This document shows, piece by piece, positions 12,329 through 24,076 of a DNA stretch of 64,000 nucleotides (the stretch's first letter is position 1; each line of letters opens with the position of its first letter). The DNA is from Brienomyrus brachyistius (taxonomy: Eukaryota; Chordata; Actinopteri; Osteoglossiformes; Mormyridae), in NCBI RefSeq assembly GCF_023856365.1, contig NC_064551.1, forward strand, positions 1,506,501-1,570,500, written 5' to 3'. A model generated the notes under the pieces. It had not been told where the DNA came from, ran no database searches, and worked only from the letters and a program-made list of their open reading frames with translations. The position numbers were made by a program, and so were the translations under genes.

Positions 12329-15119
12329 CCTCTAGCTGTATAAATAGGTTGAACTGAAACCTATAAAAGTTTCTTTCACAAAAGAAATACGAAAAACTCT
12401 CAAATGTATAAAAAAAACTTTTGTATGAATTAAATATGGTCCAATGGGGAATGAGGACGTATTGGACGTATTGGATAGGGATCTTCCGAAAGCTGGCATC
12501 TCCGTGGAGTGAGTCACGCTGGCTTGGAATGTAATAAATCTGCAACCCAGGGTGGAAGGAGCAGCAGTCTGTGCTGCAGACGTACAGCATACAGCCCAGT
12601 GTGCATTTCTGCATCCCATCGCCATCACTGCCCACCTGTGCCCTTTCCAGAAATGACAGTAATGCAGAATGCTTCAGATATTCTAGAGCATTCTATTTTG
12701 GGTTACTCTGTCACGCTGTTATAAGTAGCACAATCTTCAAGGTGCAACAGGTTTTTTGGACTCTGCACTCCCTCTGACACAATGCCCCCAAAAGGTGAAT
12801 CCTGGTATGGCATGCTGCTTCGCTTACTTACATCTATAGCTATATCTGTAGATAAAATGAAATTTCGCAGAAATACAAGATAAGCTGTTTTGCATTCAGA
12901 AATCTGCAAATTTGTGTAATAATGAGACATAATGCAACCAGTTTAAATTGATTATCTTCCCAGTCAGGCCTCTGTTTTGTTATAAACACACGCTGAAGTC
13001 CAGGCTATATTAGTTTTTAAACGAAGGCTGGCGAGGTATTCCTGCTGCAGCGCCGGATGGGAAAAATCACAGGCTTTGAAATGTGAAAATGCTGCTGCTT
13101 TTGTGACGACAGGCTAAGAGAGGATGAGGAGAGAGGGAGCGGTGAGCAGCGATTAGGCTGCTTCGTTTATTTCTGCTCTTCTGGAAGGTTAGGCAGATCC
13201 AGGGCCTCACCTCCAGCGAGTCAAGCAGAACCGCGCGGAAGAGAAAAGAAGCATGTTGCTATAGTAACCCCACACCAGAGCAGAAGTCACAAACGCCAAG
13301 AGGAGCAACTGCACTGCAAAATTCCTCTTGGATGTTATTCTCTGTTTGGCCTATAACAGGCCAGCCTCCCATCCCGGGCGCCCGCAGAGGCTCCTGTGCT
13401 GACTGGGATACGCTCCAGGCTCCGCATGACCTTGCTATGGAATATGGAAGATGACTGGATCTCATCTTCACGCACTGAAATTTTCCACAACGGAGGACGT
13501 GATGGCATTTTAGTATTACTGACGACGTGAGTGATCTGCGCGTGGACTTTGGTGATTTTCTGTCCCTTTCACACTGCAGACACCGCAATAAATAAATAAA
13601 AAAAGGCATCACTGTTTCTGTATCTAGTGTCGGATTTGACTTAACTAACAAGTTAACGGAGCTATGGGTGCAAAGGGAGGTGCCAAAGCCTGGGGGCAGA
13701 ATGCAGCCGCATGCCGCTCTGAAGGACCATAACAGGCTGAGTGTCTTACTTCCTGTTACAGAAATATCCGGTAACATTTAAACTTGTGTCTCTGTGGATT
13801 TCAGCCGCTCTTTCTCCATGCCTGTGAACAGCCCCTCCTTCCAAAGGGGTTTAGCACATAACAGACCAATAATGCTAATAGTTAGATGCTATTTTTACCA
13901 TAATTGTCTCGGATTAGGAGCCGCTGCTGTCATCTGGAGTGAACAGGACATCCTTTCTGAACAGGACAGACACGCTAATTACATCATCCCGACGCCGGGC
14001 ACGCTGCATGCAGACATAATCACAACATTGCAACAAATTTCGAAAGCCGTTCGGAGGAAATTCCAGAAATTTCTGGAGTATAAAAACAGAACAGAGGCTC
14101 ATTCCAAAAAAACGGAAACCTTTGAGAATTTGAAGATGTCAGCTCAGTCAAGGCTGATTAGATCTTCTGTGGACAGTTTCCCTGGCCTGGTAATGGAACA
14201 CATCTGATTGTGAGCTGCTGTCTTCTCCATTCCACGCATGAACAAGGCTCCATCAGAAGAGCCTCTCACTTTTGGCCCAATCAAGCTGCTCCCAGATAAT
14301 CTCCATCTCAAGCCTGTCACAACATGCCTGCATGGGTTGTACCATTCCAGCCATTTCTCCTACAGATAAGGTCACGGGAGCCTCTCTTACAGGCTCCAGG
14401 TGAGTGCTTGACCAGGATGGATCACCTCGGACAAGGTGAAGATATGTCTGCTGCATGAGCGATGGCCCTGTGAGATAAGCCCATCCATCTTATGACCACT
14501 TCTCCTGGTCAGAGTCACAGAGCCTGTGGGATTTAGCACCTAATAAATAACTGGTGAAAGGCAAAGCCAGGTCTGGAAGCGCAGAACACCACCTGCGCAT
14601 GATGTTCTGGGTAATTAACTAATGAACCATGAAGGAACGTTGAGGCCTAGAGCAGCTGCTTCTAAGATCTCCTGAACAGACATGCAAATATCAGCAATAC
14701 AAGAGAGATGTGACCAAATCACCTGGCCCACGCTGCTGGCCATAACTAAGCAGGTCTATCGCGTCATTATTTTTTGTTTAATTCGCTGCTCATCCACACA
14801 ATTCACACAGATCCTGTGATGGTGAGAGAAGGTGGTAACTCAGCTGCTGACTGCTCAGGCTCTGCAGAGCAGTAATTAAAAGCGCAGTGAGGCAGCGAAC
14901 GCAGAGGATCTTCAGCACTTCATTAATGCAGAGCTCCCTGGGCTGTTTGTTGCTCTGGGTCACATGCTGGGCTCCAGCCGGCTATGTTGCGTCTCTGCGG
15001 GGCTGGTTTAACAGGATCTCAGCCTAAATTGTTTAATGCAGTTCAGAGTGCCAATTAGCCCTGCTGCATATCTGTGATCTATGGGAGATTAGAGTATATA
15101 AAGGAAACTCGCATGGCAG
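12329..15119. other. Intergenic, no gene seen; possible conserved elements
   Basis: No coding exon is recognisable. Two stretches, about 13850-14120 and 14745-15010, look like developmental conserved non-coding sequence: balanced composition with clusters of homeodomain-type ATTA motifs and little repeat content. They are discussed in the findings. The longest minus-strand frame here (13259-13777) has no recognisable domain and I do not call it a gene. Confidence 0.5.
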
Positions 15120-15248
15120 AAGTAAAATATGCAAACTGAACACACGCAGAGTGACGGTAGGATTTGAACCCCCAACCCAGGTGTAAAGTAACAGTGTTAA
15201 CCAGTGAGCTGCCGTGCCACTCATCATCATCACCATCATCATCAACAT
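15120..15248 (+). repeat. 3' fragment of the dispersed fish repeat plus a CATCAT run
   Basis: The blocks 'atgcaaactgaacacacgca', 'gatttgaacccccaaccc' and 'gtgttaaccagtgagctgcc' match the 3' half of the repeats at 9.4 and 45.3 kb. They are followed by an imperfect (CAT)n run at 15222-15245. The 5' half is missing. Confidence 0.6.
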
Positions 15249-17473
15249 CCCCCCTTCTACCCCAGATAAGCAGTTGGATTACCATTATCTTTGTGTTGTG
15301 TTCTGATAAAGGTATGATTTAACAGCGAAATGCTGAAATTTTTCTTGCAAAAAAAGTAGTGAAGAATAATTTGGCCTTGTATGATTGTTCCTTTAAAACG
15401 TATTTTGAATGTTTTTGTGTGACGTTTCTTGGCAGGAGCCCCAGCTGGACATGTTCTTCGGTTTATCTGAATAAACAGGTGACACACATCCCACGGGAAA
15501 CCGAGACGCCAACAACGACTGGGCCCCGGCAGAGCCAACAATGTACCAAAAACAAAGATAATGAACTGGTTCACAGCGTTTACGTGATGACCACAGCAGT
15601 GAGCTGAGCGTGCTGAGTGTGCTGGGATGCGGGCCCACTAGCAGCCGGTCTGTTCACCAGCAGGCCCTGACGTAGCCCCTGACGTAGCCTCTGACGTGGC
15701 CCCAGATGTGGTCCCAGATGCGTTTTTTCATTCTCCACTCCATCTTTTCTCTTTTCTTTTTGCTGTCCGCTTACAGTGCAGCACACATGCAGCCTGAGCA
15801 AGAGCTGCCTGTCGCAATGAATTACAGGGACACAGGATCGGTCCCTCAGTCTGTCACATCTAAAGTGACACAGCAAGAGTAACAGATAAATACGGAGCTG
15901 CTCCATCACGCATTTCACGGCTGTGCCGGGAAGATCACTGTTATTATCATTATGCTTTTATTATGGCTTATTTTCATGCACAAATACAAATTAGTCAGAA
16001 AAGAAACGTCTATAATTAGCAATTCTGTTTCTATGCTCTAAATAACAAACGGATTTTAAAGCACCTGCACATAAATATCTGTACTGCGTGCAGTTAATAA
16101 TTCTTGGAATAATTAGGATATCAAACTGTTAATGGTACTTGGAGGAAATAAAGACTCAGACGTGGATGAAAATGCAGGGAACAAAGCCATGAAGTAAGTG
16201 TGCAAAGTATATAAGTAATGAAGAGCAATTAGAACTCACTGAGACATGTCTAGTTGGCTTGGCCACGCCGGTTACTCGGTAACTCAGTCATGTCAGTGGT
16301 GTTCGGATCCGAATAGTTCATGCCGATAATCTCCAACACAAGGCTTTCAATCACCTAACAATAGTGTGGGTGGGTGCTTTGCGTGACCTGTTGCCATCTG
16401 GTTTCTAGGCAACAGGCCCTTAATTCTGAGTTCTGTGTGATGGCGAGGAATTTGATGGGCAACCAGTGAGAGTGCGATGAGCCGCGCTATCGAAGCTCAC
16501 ATCTCCTCCATGGTCGCTTTCTGAGGATGCAAAATGCAGAGCCACTCGGTGGACCCTTGAAGGGTCTCGGTCCAGGAGGCCAGCCGAAGACCAACGAGTC
16601 ACAAACATCCTATTCAAACATAACTGAGAAAACACTAACTGGGATTTTTAACAAGCCAGAGGACCGGGAATACTAGGATCCACATTCTCAGTTTATACTG
16701 GTGTCAAAGTGCTCCACACTAAATATTTAACACCTTATCTGAGCCCTGCAGGTGAGAGAGAGAAATAAAATAAGGCAATATGCTATTCTCTTTATTTACG
16801 TCCCTCCCATCACTTCAAGGTCAGCGGTATTCTCTGGGCAAACCGAGACAGGCATCCTCTATATAACAACACTGAAAGCCAAGAGGGCAATGTTAACCAT
16901 TTTGTAGACAGCTCTTTTGACAAGTAACTAGCAACCATGTGACTCTGTCTGCTACTGTACATGATCATAAAAATCACCTGAACTTCAGGGTCTTTAAGGT
17001 TTAATGTTGTTTAGGTTTATACGTGCATGGAGCAGCTTATCGGGCACGCAGACTGCATGCTTCACACATCACGAACAGCCCCACAGTCATCAGAGAGATG
17101 AGGGCGTGGCCTTTTCTGAAGCCGGGGGCTGGGTCACAGCAGGAATTGCATTTTCTTGCCCATTTGCCTCATGCTCCTCGCGCAGTGCCAAAGTCTGCCT
17201 GGAATGTTTCTGTATCTCACCAATGCAACAACCAATCCCAAAATATCAGACGAGTAACACAAACTCATATTTGCAATTATTTTTCTGGCATCATCGTAGA
17301 GAACAGAAGGCCTAAGGAGTGAAGAAGCATTCTCAGCGCGGTGGCCCGTTCTCCCGCCTAGGTATTTTTCTGAGACTCACGCGGAAAGGCTCGCTGGGAA
17401 GGCCCCCCTACGGAGAAGTGGCAGAAGGAGTCGAGCTGCCACACCTAGCTCATAGTCAGACCAGTGGGAAGAG
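15249..17473. other. Intergenic, no gene seen
   Basis: Mostly unique sequence. A small triplicated 'tgacgtagcccc'-type motif lies at about 15668-15705, and there are A/T-rich stretches at 15.95-16.1 kb. No gene is supported. Confidence 0.5.
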
Positions 17474-17938
17474 GTGGCACTGCAGTTTTGGGCCCCTGGC
17501 TGGAGCCCTGTGTCTTCACTGGCGCAGGAAGCTGACACCTGGAAGTGCTTGAGCAGACAGGAAGTGGTGGCACTGCAGTTTTGGGCCCCTGGCTGGAGCC
17601 CTGTGTCTTCACTGGCGCAGGAAGCTGACACCTGGAAGTGCTTGAGCAGACAGGAAGTGGTGGCACTGCAGTTTTGGGCCCCTGGCTGGAGCCCTGTGTC
17701 TTCACTGGCACAGGAAGCTGACACCTGGAAGTGCTTGAGCAGACAGGAAGTGGTGGCACTGCAGTTTTGGGCCCCTGGCTGGAGCCCTGTGTCTTCACTG
17801 GCGCAGGAAGCTGACACCTGGAAGTGCTTGAGCAGACAGGAAGTGGTGGCACTGCAGTTTTGGGCCCCTGGCTGGAGCCCTGTGTCTTCACTGGCGCAGG
17901 AAGCTGACACCTGGAAGTGCTTGAGCAGACAGGAAATA
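17474..17938. repeat. Minisatellite, 93-bp unit, 5 copies
   Basis: Units start at 17474, 17567, 17660, 17753 and 17846. Each begins gtggcactgcagttttgggc and ends near gagcagacaggaa. The copies are almost identical; the third has 'ggcaca' where the others have 'ggcgca'. Because 93 is divisible by three and the unit lacks stops in several frames, long repetitive open frames appear on both strands (about 220 codons). They have no start context, domain or splice support and are not called as genes. Confidence 0.95.
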
Positions 17939-19289
17939 CACAGATGGAGGACAAACAGGCTAAAAATGCCACCTACACCATTGCTTCTTGCCATCTGGGT
18001 GCCCATTCCGCACCAACTCCTCATGTTAAAGAACACGCAATGCAGCCTTGGCAGGCATTATCGCAGAGGACCGACATTACCCGTCTGTGGGCCAATGAGG
18101 GTGATCCCTTTCATATTTGCAGGCGTGGCCAGCTGCCCCGCTCTCCTTTGACGGGAAATGGTAGATTGCAGTATTGTGTGTCACGTTTGGCCAGGAAAGT
18201 CCCCTTCACTCAGTCCCCTCCCACCCCCCCATGTCTCTAAATTATCCACAATAACAGAGGCTGACAGTGATGCATAAATATAGGCTAGCAGGAACGGTGG
18301 TCGAGGGAAAAGAAGACAGAATGTCTGTACCTTAGGGATCACCAGGACCCGTCGTGGTGCTTTTAGATGTATGATGATGTATCATTTGTCAGCTGTTATC
18401 GCTGCACAGACATCTATCTTAAATACCTACAGTGCCACATTAAGAACTGACAGTTTACAGTATCAAAGACACACACACACAGTTCCTGTCCAGCACTCGA
18501 TGCCTTTGTTGTCATACGGCTTGTGGAAGTGCTGTTACTATGGAGAACGCTGGGTTTACAGTGTTTGGTTACTTAATGTTTTCACCTGGAGGTTGGTTCC
18601 GCTTTCGCACTTTGCCGCTCCAGCCACACGTCCGCATTTCTGTCTAATGATTGACACACAGGCATAGGTTAACGAGACAAATGCAAACATCCCCTCGGCA
18701 ACTTGACTTCGCTAACAAGATTCCTCAGGCACGAGACTCGGGAGACAAGCATTCCTGTCCCCTGGTAGGCGGGCGTCCATGACAAACCCATTCTGGTATT
18801 CAGGGCTGGTCCATCATATCACTTAGTCAGACACATTTATAGGTTATTACTTATTTAAAAAATTATTTAACCAGGCAAGATCTTCCGAGGACCATAACCT
18901 GTTTCTTCTGGAGAGCCAAAGACAGCTGTGGGATGTAGCAATCTTCTCCTCACCTTCTGTAGGAGCTTGTGTGAAGCAGTGAAACACACTGACCACAGCA
19001 CTGAACACATTTATTTATTTGTCTCACTATGTGCGCAAAGTGCCATCCGACAGGAAAAAGTGATGTTTAAAAAATAACAGTAACTGCATACAAAATCAGG
19101 TTTGCATTTTAAAAATGAAAAGTACCGCACGACATCATCTAGAATAGCATATTCAAAGCTCCATATGGGAATACAAAGGGGTGTGGGGAGACGTCTTCTC
19201 TATGACTCACTGAAAAAACAGCAGCTTTCATTTGACATCAGAAGTGTCTCATGTGGCAGATGACTTGTCATTGTGATTTCTGGATAATG
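17939..19289. other. Intergenic, no gene seen
   Basis: No coding exon, RNA gene or intact mobile element is recognisable. There is an 'acacacac' run near 18470. Confidence 0.5.
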
Positions 19290-19603
19290 ACCATCACCTA
19301 CACCTTTAAGATGGACGGTCCACCATCACTTATACCTTTAAGATGGACGGTCCACCATCACCTACACCTTTAAGATGGACGGTCCACCATCACCTACACC
19401 TTTAAGATGGATGGTCCACCATCACCTACACCTTTAAGATGGATGGTCCACCATCACCTACACCTTTAAGATGGACGGTCCACCATCACCTACACCTTTA
19501 AGATGGACGGTCCACCATCACCTACACCTTTAAGATGGACAGTCCACCATCACTTATACCTTTAATATGGACGGTCCACCATCACCTACACCTTTATGAT
19601 GGC
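19290..19603. repeat. Minisatellite, 32-bp unit, about 10 copies
   Basis: The 32-bp unit is accatcacctacacctttaa followed by gatggacggtcc. Copies start at 19290, 19322 and every 32 bp after. A few carry linked changes (tata for caca, or atgg for acgg). The last copy degenerates at 'tttatgatggctttctg'. It is intergenic, about 1.8 kb past the nudt14 stop. Confidence 0.95.
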
Positions 19604-19975
19604 TTTCTGTTCTGAAAGCAGTTCTTCCTCAAAACTCAAAAGTGGAAGCATTTCACCTCACCATGGGACAGCTAAAACTAGCGAATAATTCTGCAATCGA
19701 GAAGTTCTTGCCCTGGTTAAAATTAAAAGCAGCATTGATGACAAAAAACAAACAAGCAAAAAAAAGGAGAAGTCACATGTAAAAATGTATATTTTTGGGC
19801 GTGTGCTGAAATAAGTACTTTCCGGAAAAAATTAAACGTGTGACATCAGGCCACAAGGTAAGAAAGTAAGTGTAAAGTTGTTAGGAAAACAGAGAATGTT
19901 ACATTGTTCATGCTCTACCGACGAACTGTCAAATCCAAAGTGTCAGCAGTGTGATCATTAATGTAAATGAGGGAA

Positions 19976-20497
19976 GCCCAGCCCTGGCCTCAAACGGATG
20001 TACACATCCAGCCCTGGCCTCAAGCGGATGTACACATCCAGCCCTGGCCTCAAGCGGATGTACACATCCAGCCCTGGCCTCAAGCGGATGTACACATCCA
20101 GCCCTGGCCTCAAGCGGAGGTATACATTCAGCCCTGGCCACAAGCGGAGGTACACATCCAGCCCTGGCCACAAGCAGAGGTACACATCCAGCCCTGGCCA
20201 CAAGCAGAGGTACACATCCAGCCCTGGCCACAAGCAGAGGTACACATCCAGCCCTGGCCTCAAGCAGAGGTATACATTCAGCCCTGGCCACAAGCAGAGG
20301 TACACATCCAGCCCTGGCCTCAAGCAGAGGTACACATCCAGCCCTGGCCTCAAGCAGAGGTACATATCCAGCCCTGGCCACAAGCAGAGGTACACATCCA
20401 GCCCTGGCCTCAAGCAGAGGTACACATCCAGCCCTGGCCTCAAGCAGAGGTATACATTCAGCCCTGGCCACAAGCGGAGATACACATCCAGCCCTGG
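19976..20497. repeat. Minisatellite, 30-bp unit, about 17 copies
   Basis: The unit is cagccctggcctcaagcgga followed by tgtacacatc. The first four copies carry 'gcggatg'. After that 'gcagagg' variants dominate, with 'ggcca' and 'ggcct' alternating and 'tatacattc' recurring every five or six units. Because the unit is ten codons long, up to five of the six frames stay open across the whole array. These frames are artefacts. The array ends 6 bp before a minus-strand AATAAA (20508-20503). Confidence 0.96.
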
Positions 20498-20502
20498 ACT
20501 GC

Positions 20503-20508
20503 TTTATT
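20503..20508 (-). terminator. nudt14: Candidate polyadenylation signal of nudt14
   Basis: On the minus strand this reads AATAAA, about 890 nt past the nudt14 stop codon. It is the first canonical hexamer I see downstream of the stop; an ATTAAA at 20945-20940 is an alternative. If used, cleavage would fall at the edge of, or inside, the 30-bp minisatellite. This is a sequence match only. Confidence 0.35.
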
Positions 20509-21397
20509 GAAGCCATGAATTAGGCAGTTACTTGCCTCACCTGATAATTCAGGCACAAAGCAGGTGCTAATTGAAATGTGCCCTTTAAAACACCCTGGAC
20601 CCTGATTCCGCAGGATCGGATAGACTCATGTTTAAGCCTCTGAGTTCATTGGTCTCAAACTAAACACAGACAACTGGCACAGATATGTGAGGAAAACAGC
20701 CCTGACACATGACCAATGGTGTCACATGGTCGCCGGGTCACACCGGACGTGGCGTACGAGACCCTTATCCTTCATATGGGGCATCTCCTACTGTAACCGC
20801 TCTCAGAGGTGTAAAGCTTCATTATAAAGAGTAGAAATCTGGTGTTTCACAAGTCCCTGAAAGACGCGCCATTTCACAAAAGCATCGTTTTGGACCTGAG
20901 ATTCCAGCAGGAGATTTTAAGGTTGACTGTCCCTGTGCATTTTAATTCCCTGGGCAGCTGTCAGCTTCAGAATCAGAACTTTTCTGGTCACTGCAACCGC
21001 AGCACGGACATTTCGAAGGAGTCTCCTGAGCAGAGTGTCAGCCCCTCAGTCCTGAGCACAGACTTCCTCCTGCAAGCGACGCTGCCTCTCTTGGGCCATT
21101 CAAGCTTCTCCTGAAGGTAAGGAAGTCCATACCTTGCCAGTGGTTACAGAGGGAGGATATAATTTTGCAACACAGACAACTGGGTTTGGACCAATGACAT
21201 AAAACCCTCAATTACAACCAGTTAGTGTAAGCAAAACCTGACCTTTTGAACAGCACCCAGGTCTTGCAAAAATGAATCAGTGCATAATATCAGCTTTCAG
21301 GGTGTAAAAAGGAAAAATAAGTAGCTTCATCAGAAGATAAAATAAATTAAAAAATCAATAGTCACGTATGAAGACTATGGAGAAGATGGACGAGTGG
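20509..21397 (-). other. nudt14: nudt14 3' UTR or immediate downstream DNA
   Basis: This is the sequence between the nudt14 stop codon and the candidate polyadenylation signal. No repeat or second gene is visible. The plus-strand open frame at 20842-21114 shows no recognisable domain and is probably chance. Confidence 0.4.
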
Positions 21398-21647
21398 CTA
21401 CACGCTGGTGGAGATCTTAAACTTGGGCGACATGTTGTTGTGGAACCACATGAAGGAGAAGATGACCCCCATGCTCTTAGGGATGCTCTCATCATATGCA
21501 AAGTTCATGGCCTCGTGCTGGGGCACCTTCACCACTTCGATGAGCTCCCCCTCCTGCGGCTGGCCTCCGCCTTCACCCACGCGGTTCTCATCCGATACTT
21601 CCGCGTAGAAAAGGGTCTGCTTGGCACCGGTCACGCCCACGCCAGAC
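21398..21647 (-). CDS. nudt14: nudt14 coding exon 5 (C-terminal part, stop codon)
   Basis: This 250-nt last coding exon follows a 'ctgtgtcccctggcag' acceptor and ends in a stop codon at 21400-21398. It completes the split Arg codon from exon 4 and adds 82 residues. These include SGVGVTGAKQTLFYAEV, an acidic EGELIEVVKVP strand and a SIPKSMGVIFSFMWF helix. The order and wording match the C-terminal half of the NUDT14 Nudix domain (SGVGLTGSRQTMFYTEV and GELIEVV in human). This segment closes the Nudix fold and contributes to the dimer and substrate pocket in the family. Confidence 0.95.
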
Positions 21648-23844
21648 CTGCCAGGGGACACAGAGGAGTGAAGTCAGCCGCAGGTGACAGCGAGAGACAC
21701 ATACAGACACGGCGAGATACTTGCACAGAGATGCGCAAAGACATGGACACTCGTGTACATGTGCGTGTTTGCATCTGTGTTGAGGGGGGATGCAGACACG
21801 GCCTCCTGAGTGCAGGGCCTACAATGACCTCCATCCAGGTCTGAGCCTTAGGGATACTGTCTGGAAGAGCTCCCAAAAGGTTCAGCTAGACTTCGGTGGG
21901 CACAGGGAAGCTGAAGTTTACCAAATACACCTTTAATACCCGCCTTAGTTACCATATATGGGCTTAATCTCCTTCATGATTGAGATGGGAGAATCCCACT
22001 TTATGTCTGCCAAAATAAACTCAGTCAGATGTTTGCTTTTCAGACCTGCCGGTCCGTGGCTGCATGGTTCTTCAGACAGATTACGATGTGGCTAACAGAG
22101 GCAAAAACAACAGGGAACCTGGTTCTTCAGAATAAAGGAGCGGGTCAGTTATTTCCACACAATAATCATCCACCAAGCATTCCTCATCTACATGACTTAC
22201 ATGCTAAATCAACATAAAATTCTACCAAGTCTGTAAGAATGGCTTTGGTCTCATGCCCAGACAAGCTCAGCTCCCAGAGAAAGCCCAGCTGTGCCTTGGT
22301 TTCTATCTGTCTCATGGAGGACAGGGACAGGCCCATCTTCACGCCACATCCTACCCCAGGCCCCGCCTCCTCCCCATCACTCTCCTGGCCCATCTTCACG
22401 CCACATCCTACCCCAGGCCCCGCCTCCTCCCCATCACTCTCCAGGCCCATCTTCACGCCACATCCTACCCCAGGCCCCGCCTCCTCCCCATCACTCTCCA
22501 GGCCCATCTTCACGCCACATCCTACCCCAGGCCCCGCCTCCTCCCCATCACTCTCCAGGCCCATCTTCACGCCACATCCTACCCCAGGCCCCGCCCCCTC
22601 CTGAAACTCCCCCCACCCCGCCTCCTCCCCATCACTCTCCTGGCCCATCTTCATTCCCCATTCTGCCCCAGGCCCCACCCCCTCCCCTAGCCCTCCCCAC
22701 CCTGCCTCCTCCCCATCACTGTCCATGTTCATCTGCATCCTGTAAGCTTTCCGTTCCTGTGTCACAGATTTGGGAGTCGGGGGGGATTCCGGAAAGAAAA
22801 ACACAAATCCTTAATGGACGAGAAGGGATGCAGAGCCATGAATCGGTATCCCAGGGAAAGTGATACAAATTCAAAAGTCAATTTGGGCAAACTGAAACAG
22901 TAAGGGGAGTCCATTTTTTCATTTATCAAATGATGTCCTCTCTATCTAAGGAATGTCTATTATTTGCGCACTGAACAAGGAAATGAGCAGAGGCATCACC
23001 AGAACAAAAGGCCTTTTGTTTTACTTGAACACGTTAATTAATTTCAGAATTATTGTATGTGGTTAGAAGATGGAGCAAATGGAGCTTCATTCCTGGCTGA
23101 ATTCTGTCACAGACATTTTAAAAATAAACACGCTGAACATGAAATGGATAGATTGTACTGCCATAAGCCAACAGCTACTTTAGACCAACGTATAATGATG
23201 GATGGCCAAGCAGAAAATAAGACAGAATGCATTGCCCTCCTCGCCTGTTTATCAGTGTCAAACTAAAACAGAGGCCTTGAGAAGGGCCTTCTTTGGCTGG
23301 CTACATGACTCATCCGATTATATGGTTTACATTAGTACAATATTCATGTCATCCTGCAAAGGCTGTGATGATAGTGTGTGGGTTTATTCCCGCGAGGCGG
23401 TTTGAACCGCAGGAATCTTTGTCATGAACCAGAACCCTTTTCAGGAACCAGGAACTTTTGACGTATTCACACCGCAGGAACTTCCCTCAACTATTTAACA
23501 AAATGACTTGTTCATCCCTCCATTGTTTTGGGGTGGCAGTGTAATTTTAAATGAAATTATATGTGTGACCTACAACCTTTTTGCGTCTCACATGCTTATT
23601 TAGGATGAAGGTCATAGTTCCTATTCTGCAGTTTGTGTGCAGTGACACACAAAAGTTCCTAATGGAGACATCATAAACGAGGTTCCTGACCTTTGGTGTG
23701 AAAGCACCTGTTAGCTAGCCTGTTATACCACCATGGAATAGGGGAGCAAAAGGAAACAGGCCAACGTCAAAACAAAGTCACTGAAGGACATGCATGCGTA
23801 TGGCGTCTGTGAGAGAAAGAATAATATTTCTGGTGAACCAGCAC
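21648..23844 (-). other. nudt14: nudt14 intron 4
   Basis: A GT-AG intron: gtgctg donor at 23844 and cag acceptor at 21648. It contains the 57-bp minisatellite at 22.33-22.72 kb. Otherwise it is unique sequence with no nested gene recognised. Confidence 0.85.
22330..22722. repeat. Minisatellite, 57-bp unit, 5 good copies plus degenerate ones
   Basis: Starts of 'ggcccatcttcacgccacat' fall at 22330, 22387, 22444, 22501 and 22558, exactly 57 bp apart. Two further copies, to about 22722, are diverged and have changed length. One strand is strongly pyrimidine-rich (cctcctccccatcactctcc). It lies in nudt14 intron 4. Since 57 is a multiple of three, several frames remain open; none is a gene. Confidence 0.95.
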
Positions 23845-24076
23845 CTGTAGGAGGTGATCCTCCGCAGCTTATCTGCTGGCACATCATAGCCGCACTCCTC
23901 CAGGACCTCCTGCCGGGCAATCTCCTCCAGGGAAAGGTGGGGCTTGTCCACCAGCCCCGCACACAACTCGTACGTAACCCCTGCTGATGCCGGGGGGGGG
24001 TCTGCATGGACATCCACCGGCTCCTCGGGGCCTTTCTCCTTCCGCTTGTTCCTCTCCCACTCACACATGTAGACGG
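23845..24076 (-). CDS. nudt14: nudt14 coding exon 4: Nudix box
   Basis: NUDT14 is a cytosolic Mg-dependent Nudix hydrolase that cleaves UDP-glucose (and ADP-ribose) to UMP (or AMP) and the sugar phosphate. This 232-nt exon lies between a 'cgatacctcctgcag' acceptor and a gtgctg donor. It gives VYMCEWERN, a charged loop ([20 protein letters not shown]), then [12 protein letters not shown] and [14 protein letters not shown]. The last segment is the Nudix helix, with the metal-binding EVLEE glutamates intact. The position that is Arg in the general Nudix signature is Gln here; as I recall it is Lys in human NUDT14. The glycine is displaced by a slightly longer loop, as in other members of this subfamily. 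An overlapping longer frame upstream of the acceptor is intron. Confidence 0.96.

Noticed and set aside
17377..18151. Frames of about 175-225 codons on both strands
   Set aside because: They derive from the 93-bp minisatellite. No splice support or domain is seen.
19929..20523. Overlapping 170-195 codon frames on both strands
   Set aside because: The 30-bp unit is a multiple of three without stops in five frames. All the frames are the same ten-residue repeat read differently.
22184..22863. Repetitive Pro/Ser/His or Gly/Glu-rich frames
   Set aside because: They derive from the 57-bp minisatellite within nudt14 intron 4.
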